From DDH964 sp963763205 (GTDB taxonomy: Bacteria > Desulfobacterota > Desulfuromonadia > Desulfuromonadales > DDH964): a stretch of DNA of 64,000 nt. The stretch lies in NCBI GenBank assembly GCA_963763205.1, contig CAVXNQ010000014.1, positions 3,310 through 67,309 of the forward strand, in the 5' to 3' direction. The position numbers and the translations under genes are program-made. Within the stretch, counting starts at the first letter, position 1. Each line of letters starts with the position of its first letter. Positions 57,663-64,000 of the stretch are shown here, piece by piece. The notes under the pieces are model-generated. The model was given only the letters and a program-made list of their open reading frames with translations, did not search any database and was not told the DNA's origin.

Positions 57663-59438
57663 ATGCGCGCGCGCGAACGGGAGATGCTCATTTCACTGCT
57701 GGAACGCGTGGCCCGGTTGGAGCGGCAGGTGGCACGGCTGCGGGCGGCGCAACAAGATGAACCCTCCCACCCACTCGCGGAGGAGGCCGAAGGAGAGGGG
57801 GATTTCATCTTCGAGGGGCCTTCCGGCAGCGTCCAACCGTCCCCTCCTTATCCCTTCCCCCCGCCCGCCGAAGACCTGGAACACAAGATCGGCACCCGCT
57901 GGATCGGCCGGGTCGGCATGGCCGCCGTCATCCTCGGCGTCGCCTACTTTCTCAAGTTCGCCTTCGACAACAACCTGGTCGGCCCCACCGGCCGGGTGGT
58001 GCTCGGACTGGCCGCCGGGGTCGCCTTCCTGGTCGGCGGCGAGTGGATGCGCACCCGCCGCAACCTTCCCGGCTACGCCCAGATCCTCTCCGGCGGCGGC
58101 ATCGCCATCCTCTACTTCGCCCTCTACGCCGCCTGGGCCTTCTACCACCTGGTCCCGGTCACTCTCGCCTTCGCCGCCTTCGTCGCCGTCACCACCACCG
58201 GCATGACCCTCGCGGTGCGTACCGACGCCGTCTCCCTGGCCGCCCTCGGCCTGCTCGGCGGGATGCTCACCCCGGTGCTGCTCTCCACCGGCGAGAACCG
58301 GCCCTTTGCCCTCTTCGGCTACCTGCTGCTGCTCGACGCCGGAATCGGCACGGTGGTTTACCTGCGCCGCTGGAAGTGGCTGGCGGTCGCCTCCCTGGCC
58401 GGCACCGCCCTGCTCTACGTTGCCTGGCACAACCGCTTTTTCACCGCCGACCAGCAGGGGCTCGCCTTCGGCGTCGTTAGCGTCTTCTTCTGCTTCTACA
58501 CCGGCTACGTCCTGCTCGCCGATGTCTTTCGCCGCGGCCGGCCGCTGCTGCCGCTGGAGCTGGTTTTCGGCAGCGCCGCCTTCTACGCCCTGGCGGTCTG
58601 GGCGCAGCAGGGGTGGCACACGACCTGGACGCTGAAGCTCTTCCTTCTCGTCCTAGCCGCCGTCGAGGTCGGCTGCGCCCTGCTGCACCGCCGCCGGTAT
58701 CCGGGCGAGACCGGGCTCGCCGAGGTGTTCGCCGCCGCCTCGGCCATCGCCACCGTTGCCGCCACCATGGCGCTCCTCGACCAGCGCTGGCTCACCGCAG
58801 CCCTGGCGGCGGAGGCGGCGGCGCTGGTCGCCGTCGGGGCGCGTACCGGGCACCGGGCAGTGCGCTTCGGCGGCTACCTGCTGACCCTGCTGACGGCGCT
58901 GCGGCTGGATGTCCAGAGCCACCTCTACCTGGAGCCCTTCGCGCGCTTCTGGCCGCTTTTGAACGGCCGCTTCTTGTGCGGGGCGGTGGCAGTCGCCGCC
59001 TGCTACCTCGCCCTGTTCGAGCTGCGCCGCGGCGAGGCGCGGCTGCCCGCCGGGGAGCGCTACGCGCCGGCCTCCTACTTCTGCCTCGCCCAGGTCGCCA
59101 GCATCTGGCTGCTGTCGCTGGAATGCAGCGACTTCTTCCGTTTCGGCCACTGGCCGGGGCTCGACGTCCACTATGCGCAGGAGGCCGCGCTCTCTGTCCT
59201 TTGGGCGCTCTATGCCGCGCTCCTGACCGGGTTCGGCATCGCCCGTCGGCTGCGCATCGCCCGCCTGCTCGGCATCGGCCTCTTCGGGCTGACCGTGGTC
59301 AAGGTGGTCCTGGTCGACCTGGCGATGCTCGCCACCGTCTACCGCATCATCTCCTGCATCATCCTCGGGCTGCTGCTGCTCGGGATCTCCTACGCCTACA
59401 ACCGCTACAAGGATCGCCTCTTCGGGGAGAAGCCATGA
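57663..59438 (+). CDS. DUF2339 multi-spanning membrane protein
   Basis: A 591-residue inner-membrane protein. A short coiled-coil N-terminus (residues 1-30), a Pro-rich acidic linker, then KIGTRWIGRVGMAAVILGVAYFLKFAFDNNLVGP (the DUF2339 hallmark) and about 14 or more membrane segments to the end. Function unknown. Its stop overlaps the next gene's start (ATGA); DUF2339-DUF3999 pairs recur in proteobacteria, so the two products probably act together. ATG at 57663 follows GGAGGGACG. Confidence 0.88.
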   Translation: MRAREREMLISLLERVARLERQVARLRAAQQDEPSHPLAEEAEGEGDFIFEGPSGSVQPSPPYPFPPPAEDLEHKIGTRWIGRVGMAAVILGVAYFLKFAFDNNLVGPTGRVVLGLAAGVAFLVGGEWMRTRRNLPGYAQILSGGGIAILYFALYAAWAFYHLVPVTLAFAAFVAVTTTGMTLAVRTDAVSLAALGLLGGMLTPVLLSTGENRPFALFGYLLLLDAGIGTVVYLRRWKWLAVASLAGTALLYVAWHNRFFTADQQGLAFGVVSVFFCFYTGYVLLADVFRRGRPLLPLELVFGSAAFYALAVWAQQGWHTTWTLKLFLLVLAAVEVGCALLHRRRYPGETGLAEVFAAASAIATVAATMALLDQRWLTAALAAEAAALVAVGARTGHRAVRFGGYLLTLLTALRLDVQSHLYLEPFARFWPLLNGRFLCGAVAVAACYLALFELRRGEARLPAGERYAPASYFCLAQVASIWLLSLECSDFFRFGHWPGLDVHYAQEAALSVLWALYAALLTGFGIARRLRIARLLGIGLFGLTVVKVVLVDLAMLATVYRIISCIILGLLLLGISYAYNRYKDRLFGEKP

Positions 59439-60712
59439 GCCGCCCGCGCCGCCTGCCGCTCCCGTTCCTGCTGTTGCTCCTCCTGCTGTTGCCGGCCACC
59501 GCCCGGGCCGACTTCGACCGCCGCCTCTGGGAGCGCTACCAGCCGCTGCGGCCCGCCGGCGCGCCGCATGCCGAGGGGTTCGGCGCCATCTGGCTCAACC
59601 CGGGATTCTGGCCGTTCCCCGCCGCTTCCCCGCCCTTCGCCGACCTGCGGGTGCTGACCGACGCCGGGCAGGAGGTGCCGTATTTCATCGAGGTCAACCG
59701 TCCTGTCGCCGGCCCGCGCGAGCTGTCGGCCGCGCTCCTCAACAACTCGGTCACCCCCGCGCGACAGAACTGGCTCGAGGCGCGTCTCGCCACCGACGCC
59801 GGCAGCTACGACGCCGTGGAAATCGTCACCGCCGAGCACGACTTCTTCCGCCGCCTGACCGTTCTCGGCAGTGCCGACGGCAAGGCCTGGAACGTCATCC
59901 GCGCCGCCGCCGTCGTCTTCGACGATCCTCGCGAGGAGCAGCTGCGCCGGCTGCGGGTGGCGATCCCCCTCTCCGACTACCCGCGGCTGGCGGTGCGGAT
60001 CGACAACCAGGGAGAACCGGTGCTGCGCCTCGCCGGCCTGCGCGTGCTGCGCCAGCAGGCCGGCGCCGGCGTGCCCGTGCGGGTCGCTGCCACCCTAACG
60101 CAGCAGCAGACCGATCCTGGGCGCCAGGAAACGGTGGCGACCGTGCGCCCCGACGTGGCCTACCCGGTGAGCCGGCTGGTCCTGGCGACGGGGGCGCACA
60201 ATTTCCGGCGGCTGGTGCGGGTCGAGGCCAAGGGGGAGGGAGGCGAGTGGCGAACCGTCGGGACCGATACCATCTTCGACTTTTCTCCCGGCACGGCGGG
60301 GGAGCGGGAGCTGGAGGTCGACTTTCCCGAGACCACCGCCCGGGAGCTGCGGCTGGTGATCCGCAACCACGACAGCCCGCCCCTCGAGCTCAGCGGGGTG
60401 TCGGCCTTCGGCTGGCAGCGCCGCCTGGTGTTCCGCCTCGACGGCACGCCGCGTTATTTCCTCTTTGCCGGCAACCCCCGGGCGAAGGCCCCGACCTACG
60501 ACCTCTCGCGGCTCTGGGCGAGGCAGAAGGGGCCGGTGCCGGTTGCCTTCACCGCCGGCCCGCCCCGCCCCAACGCCGACTTCGCCGGGGCCGGCGCCCG
60601 CCTCCCTTTCACCGAACGCTACAAGTCCGCCATCTACGTCGCCGTCACCCTGCTCATCGCCGGTCTCGCCCTGCTGCAGTGGCGGGTGCTGCGCCAGGGA
60701 CCGTCGGATTAA
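59435..60712 (+). CDS. DUF3999 periplasmic/membrane protein
   Basis: A 425-residue protein with a signal peptide (LPFLLLLLLLLPATARA), periplasmic beta-rich domains (VEIVTAEHDFFRRLTVLGSADG.., TARELRLVIRNHDSPPLELSGVSAFG) and one C-terminal membrane helix (SAIYVAVTLLIAGLALLQW). It matches DUF3999 and partners the DUF2339 protein. The role is unknown. The periplasmic part resembles carbohydrate-binding jelly rolls, though this is only a shape-level impression. Confidence 0.85.
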   Translation: MSRPRRLPLPFLLLLLLLLPATARADFDRRLWERYQPLRPAGAPHAEGFGAIWLNPGFWPFPAASPPFADLRVLTDAGQEVPYFIEVNRPVAGPRELSAALLNNSVTPARQNWLEARLATDAGSYDAVEIVTAEHDFFRRLTVLGSADGKAWNVIRAAAVVFDDPREEQLRRLRVAIPLSDYPRLAVRIDNQGEPVLRLAGLRVLRQQAGAGVPVRVAATLTQQQTDPGRQETVATVRPDVAYPVSRLVLATGAHNFRRLVRVEAKGEGGEWRTVGTDTIFDFSPGTAGERELEVDFPETTARELRLVIRNHDSPPLELSGVSAFGWQRRLVFRLDGTPRYFLFAGNPRAKAPTYDLSRLWARQKGPVPVAFTAGPPRPNADFAGAGARLPFTERYKSAIYVAVTLLIAGLALLQWRVLRQGPSD

Positions 60713-60908
60713 TGGCTGGGGGGCGGTCCGGGGAACCGCCTTCAGGCGAATAAATGGGGGCTTGAAATTGCCGATAAAAGTGCGATTATTGGACTGCTTG
60801 AGGAGTCGATCGGTCGAAAAGGATCGAGAGTGGGGGCAGATAGCCATGCACTGAAAATGGCCGGTTCGTTGTTTCATCTTGCCGGATCAGGATCATAGGG
60901 GGGCATAA

Positions 60909-61289
60909 ATGGCACCGAAGAGAGTCGTGGTCATCGACGATTGCAAGCTGACCCTGGCGATTGCTCGGGACCTGCTGGAGGAGGCCGGCTTCGAAGTCTT
61001 AACGGCCGAGTCGGGAATCGAGGCCAATCCGTATATCTTCCAGCCGACCAAGCCGGATCTGCTGCTCGTCGACGTGGAGCTGCCGATGCTGCGGGGCGAC
61101 CAGAAGGTTCGCCTGCTCAAGTCGGGGAGTAAATCCAAGGACATCCCGGTCATCCTGATCTCCCACAAGCCGGAGGCTGAACTCGAAGCATTGGCGCGGG
61201 AGTCGGGGGCCGAGGGCTGGCTCGCCAAGCCGCTGCGGCCCGATACCCTGCTGGACCTGGTCCGCCGGCTTCTTCCTGACGCGCGGTAG
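60909..61289 (+). CDS. Single-domain response regulator
   Basis: A 126-residue stand-alone receiver: acidic pair in VVVIDDCKL, phospho-acceptor aspartate in LLLVDVELPML, Ser in ILISHKPE and Lys in WLAKPLRP. There is no output domain, so it probably relays phosphate or binds a partner. It is convergent with the cyclic-nucleotide-binding gene, with 26 bases between. The 196 bases before it contain no further gene. Confidence 0.9.
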   Translation: MAPKRVVVIDDCKLTLAIARDLLEEAGFEVLTAESGIEANPYIFQPTKPDLLLVDVELPMLRGDQKVRLLKSGSKSKDIPVILISHKPEAELEALARESGAEGWLAKPLRPDTLLDLVRRLLPDAR

Positions 61290-61315
61290 GCTCCGCTGTT
61301 CGCAACCTCCCACCC

Positions 61316-61792
61316 TCACCAGCCGTGAATCACCTCCTCGCCCAGCACCTTCGCCAGCTTGTCCTGCACCTGGAAGAGCCGTTCGCCGGTCAACTCGGCG
61401 ATGTTGCGCATTACGAGGAAGCCCAGTCGGTAGTTGCTCGCAAAAAATTCCTGCAGCGCGTTGCGGTCGATTTCGAGGACCACGGTCTTGCCCCGGCAAT
61501 AACCGGAGAGCCGATACAGATGCGGCGGGACGATGGCCGACCAGCCGATCGCGTCCCCCGCTCGACTCGAGGTGATGGTGCTCGAGGGGATCTCCCGGAA
61601 GGGCATTTCGAAACGCAAATCGATGCCCCCTTCGACGATGAGGTAGAGTCGGGTGGCTTCCGTCTGCTCCTTGAAAAGGTTGGTGCCATCGGCATAGGTC
61701 TTTTGTCGGCAGCGGTCGAGAAAGGCCACTGCCTCCTCCGTGGTAAGACCCTTGAGCAATCCGTTGCTGAAGAGCTTTTCCATCGCCTGCAT
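61316..61792 (-). CDS. Cyclic-nucleotide-binding domain protein
   Basis: A 158-residue protein with one CRP-type cNMP-binding domain (TRLYLIVEGGIDLRFEMP.., RAGDAIGWSAIV, LEIDRNALQEFF) and a C-terminal helix; no HTH. It may sense a cyclic nucleotide and act on a partner. The canonical phosphate-binding RxA motif is not seen, so ligand binding is uncertain. ATG at 61792 has AGGAGG close upstream; a second ATG nine bases later is possible. Confidence 0.85.
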   Translation of the reverse strand: MQAMEKLFSNGLLKGLTTEEAVAFLDRCRQKTYADGTNLFKEQTEATRLYLIVEGGIDLRFEMPFREIPSSTITSSRAGDAIGWSAIVPPHLYRLSGYCRGKTVVLEIDRNALQEFFASNYRLGFLVMRNIAELTGERLFQVQDKLAKVLGEEVIHGW

Positions 61793-61988
61793 AGATCCTC
61801 CTCCTCGATGTCCATCGGCTCAGCCCTGACCGCGATTCCGACTAAATAGTATCCAATCCCGGCCCTTTGTCGATCATTCGAGCTGCTGCATTCCGGCACG
61901 CGGCGCCGAAACGAATCGAAAAGAAGGCCGCGTTCGGATGGCTGCTGGTGGGACCTCCTGCCCGCGGACTGTCCACCCCTGTTTCCGA
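61793..61988. other. Gap between cNMP protein and M20 peptidase genes
   Basis: No gene seen. The stretch should hold the promoter for the cNMP-binding protein (minus strand); no clear -35/-10 pair was found. Confidence 0.4.
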
Positions 61989-63257
61989 TCAGTCCGCCAG
62001 TCGGCACCAGCGGGCGAGAAAGAGGGCGTAGGTCCGGGCCACCTGGAGGACGCTGGCGATGTTCACCCGCTCGTTGGCGGCATGGATGTTTTCCGCCACC
62101 GGTCCGTAGCAGGTGCCCTCCCCGCGGCCGAAGAAGTGGAAGGCCCGCAGGTCGGTGGTGCAGGTCGAGACGTAGTTTTCGGCATCCCGGCCGGTGAGAT
62201 CCCGGTGGCAGCTGTTGAGCGCGGCCAGGGCCGGTTGCTCGCGGCTGACCGTATGTCCCTCGGAGCGGAAGGCATAGAACTCCACCTGCGGCGGATTTTT
62301 CGCCAGCCACGTATCCTCCTGCGCGGCGCGGGCGACGGCGGCCGCGATGCGGTGGCAGATTTCCAGATAGGAGGTGCCGGGGAAGAAGGAGAGGCGGGCG
62401 TGGAACTCGGCGGTCGCCGGCACCGTCGAGGGCCAGTCGCCGCCCCGGAAGATGCCGATGTTGAGGTTGAGGGGGTGGACGAGATCCCGGTAGGGGGCCG
62501 GCCGCTCCTCGGCGTTCAGCTCCGATTCCAGCCGGCGCAGGGCGGCGATCACCGGAAAACTCTTTTCGATGGCGTTGGTCCCCGCCGGCGCCGACTGCAC
62601 GTGGCTTGGCTCGCCGCGCAGGCGGACCTTGAACCAGAGCACCCCGACCTGGGCGGTATAGAGGGTCGGGCCGAAGGGCTCGGGGATCAGCACCGCCTCG
62701 GCGTCGTAGCCCGCCGCCAGGCAGGCCAGGGCGCCGTTGCCGCAGCACTCCTCCTCGATCACTGCCTCCAGGGTCACCGGTGCCCGTAAACCGAAGCCGG
62801 CCCGCTTCACCGCATGCAGGGCATGGGTCATCGCCGCTACCCCCGCCTTCATGTCCCCCGCCCCCCGGCCGTAGAGCCAGCCGTCGCGATGGACCGGGGC
62901 AAAAGGATCGCCGTCCCAGAGCTCCAGCGGTTCCGGGCTGACGACGTCGAGGTGGCCGTTGAACAGGGCGCTGCGTCCTCCGCCGGCGTCCGCCGCCCGC
63001 ACCGTCGCCAGGTTGTAGCGCCCCGCGTAGCTCCACGGGACCGGGGCGAAGCCGGGATACTCGGCCAGCCGCTGCGGGTCGACGGCGACCCGCACCGGCT
63101 CCAGCCCGAGCTTCTGCAGCTCGGCCTCCATCACCTCCAGCGCCGGCGCTTCCTGCCCCAGGGTGCTCGGCTGTTTCACCAGCCGGCAGGTCAAATCGAG
63201 GATGTCGTCGGCGAGGGCGTCGACGGATTCCAGCAGGTGCTGTTCGCGACTGTCCAT
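61989..63257 (-). CDS. M20 family deacetylase/peptidase (ArgE/DapE-like)
   Basis: A 422-residue zinc hydrolase. Zinc ligands and catalytic acids are visible: NGHLDVVSPEP (His, Asp), GRGAGDMKAGV (bridging Asp), EEECCGNGA (general base Glu-Glu), IPEPFG and the C-terminal ENIHAANERV (His). The lid domain (residues ~205-320) is present. Closest in look to acetylornithine deacetylase/formylaminopyrimidine deacylase-type members; the substrate is not determined. It lies 38 bases downstream of the CoA-transferase gene on the same strand, so it may deacylate an intermediate of the same pathway. Confidence 0.85.
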   Translation of the reverse strand: MDSREQHLLESVDALADDILDLTCRLVKQPSTLGQEAPALEVMEAELQKLGLEPVRVAVDPQRLAEYPGFAPVPWSYAGRYNLATVRAADAGGGRSALFNGHLDVVSPEPLELWDGDPFAPVHRDGWLYGRGAGDMKAGVAAMTHALHAVKRAGFGLRAPVTLEAVIEEECCGNGALACLAAGYDAEAVLIPEPFGPTLYTAQVGVLWFKVRLRGEPSHVQSAPAGTNAIEKSFPVIAALRRLESELNAEERPAPYRDLVHPLNLNIGIFRGGDWPSTVPATAEFHARLSFFPGTSYLEICHRIAAAVARAAQEDTWLAKNPPQVEFYAFRSEGHTVSREQPALAALNSCHRDLTGRDAENYVSTCTTDLRAFHFFGRGEGTCYGPVAENIHAANERVNIASVLQVARTYALFLARWCRLAD

Positions 63258-63295
63258 GGAATCTCCAGGTTTCCCGCGGTTCTGGCCGGCGGCGG

Positions 63296-63946
63296 TCAGA
63301 ACCGCGGGATTTCTCCTTCACCGCAGAGCAGCGGCGCGCCGGTGAGTGACCGGACCGTCGCCAGGTCGGTCTCGGCGGCCAGCTCCCGCAACATCAGCCC
63401 CTGCGAGGTGACGTCGATCACCGCCAGCTCGGTGATGATGGTCTTGACGCAGCCTTTGGCCGTCAGCGGCAGGGTGCAGCGCTCGAGGATCTTCGGCTCT
63501 CCGTCGCGGGTGGTGTGGCTGGTGGTGACGACCAGTCGCCGCGCCTTCTGGGCCAGCTCCATGCCGCCGCCGATGCCGGGGGCCATCTTTCCCGGCACGA
63601 TCCAGTTGGCCAGGTCGCCGTTGGCGGCCACCTCGAGGGTGCCGAGAAAACTGATGTCGACCCGGCCGCCGCGGATCAGGGCGAAGGAGAGGGCGCTGTC
63701 GAAGAAGGAGGCGCCGGGAACCAGGGTGACGTAGTTGGCGCCGGCGTCGATCAGGTTGCGGTCCTCGTCCCCCGCCCGGCAGCGCGGGCCGATGCCGAGG
63801 ATGCCGTTCTCCGCCTGCACCAGGACCTCCACCTCCCCCGGCAGGTAGTCGAGAATCATGGTCGGGATGCCGATGCCGAGGTTGATGACCTGGCCGCTGC
63901 GGATCTCCCGCGCCGCCCGGGCGGCGATCTTCTCCTTAAAGGACAT
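63296..63946 (-). CDS. 3-oxoacid/acetate CoA-transferase subunit B
   Basis: A 216-residue beta subunit of family I CoA-transferases, which swap CoA between acids such as succinate, acetate and 3-oxoacids. The catalytic glutamate is in VLVQAENGILGIGP; the end-of-strand motifs GGRVDISFLGTLEV and WIVPGKMAPGIGGGMEL fit subunit B (AtoA/ScoB). Start at 63946 overlaps the preceding minus-strand frame by 11 bases, suggesting an operon entering from the right. The alpha subunit is not in the window. Confidence 0.88.
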   Translation of the reverse strand: MSFKEKIAARAAREIRSGQVINLGIGIPTMILDYLPGEVEVLVQAENGILGIGPRCRAGDEDRNLIDAGANYVTLVPGASFFDSALSFALIRGGRVDISFLGTLEVAANGDLANWIVPGKMAPGIGGGMELAQKARRLVVTTSHTTRDGEPKILERCTLPLTAKGCVKTIITELAVIDVTSQGLMLRELAAETDLATVRSLTGAPLLCGEGEIPRF

Positions 63947-64000
63947 GGTGGGGCAGGACTCCGTAGTCGGGGGTGAGTTTCTCCAGCAGCACCAGGTGGT
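63936..64000 (-). CDS. 3' end of an upstream gene (partial)
   Basis: About 20 residues (HLVLLEKLTPDYGVLPHHVL, stop at 63936-63938) continue off the right edge. It overlaps the CoA-transferase start. Coding is likely from composition and coupling. It does not look like the usual C-terminus of a CoA-transferase alpha subunit, so the product is unknown. Confidence 0.5.
   Translation of the reverse strand, partial: HLVLLEKLTPDYGVLPHHVL

Overview
The window is GC-rich chromosomal DNA, probably from a Desulfuromonadales/Geobacterales-type bacterium (Desulfobacterota). This is inferred from gene content: separate glyQ and glyS genes, pyruvate phosphate dikinase, sucAB, lutABC, a one-protein glutamate synthase with rubredoxin and ferredoxin beside lipAB, an OprI-like alanine-zipper lipoprotein and many sensor kinase/HD-GYP proteins. 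No rRNA, tRNA or CRISPR array was found. At least 18 single-base frameshifts break 12 genes, including essential ones (glyQ, glyS). Most are therefore likely consensus errors, and the genes are annotated here as whole units across the shifts.

Bases 1-11030 hold housekeeping genes: an ADP-ribosylglycohydrolase (partial), threonine aldolase, a DEAD-box helicase, recO, glyQ-glyS and ppdK. Bases 11143-22200 are a chromosomal integron. It has an integron integrase on the minus strand with its own promoter, then eight cassettes pointing away from it, each ended by an attC site. In cassettes 2 to 8 the first bases are complementary to the R'' core of that cassette's own attC (exactly, or with one mismatch), which fixes the cassette borders. 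Cassettes 1 and 4 are copies of one gene-less cassette with a conserved hairpin plus terminator. Cassette 2 encodes a ~1,100-residue zinc-ribbon/double-DUF262/HNH protein. Cassette 3 encodes a NYN-LOTUS protein, cassette 5 a 78-residue orphan, cassette 6 an IS91-like transposase with a tyrosine recombinase, cassette 7 a small membrane-anchored protein, and cassette 8 a zinc-ribbon/deoxyribosyltransferase-like protein. A RAYT transposase follows.

Bases 23800-53350 are ordinary chromosome: lutABC (lactate oxidation), a large HD-GYP sensor, sucAB, a TonB receptor/YfiR-like/hybrid kinase operon, a carbamate kinase cluster, an OprI-like lipoprotein, and a minus-strand run of gltB, rubredoxin, ferredoxin, lipB, lipA, trxB, a thioesterase and an L,D-transpeptidase. 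At 53980-56870 there is a second cassette cluster of three cassettes with no integrase (a CALIN), 31 kb from the first array. A yefM-yoeB toxin-antitoxin pair follows. The window ends with DUF2339/DUF3999 membrane genes, a response regulator, a cyclic-nucleotide-binding protein, an M20 deacetylase and a CoA-transferase subunit.

The strongest candidate for a new system is the integron cargo. It combines nuclease-like and nucleotide-enzyme-like proteins of types often linked to phage defence with a duplicated RNA-like cassette. That functional reading is inference; the cassette structure itself is read directly from the sequence.
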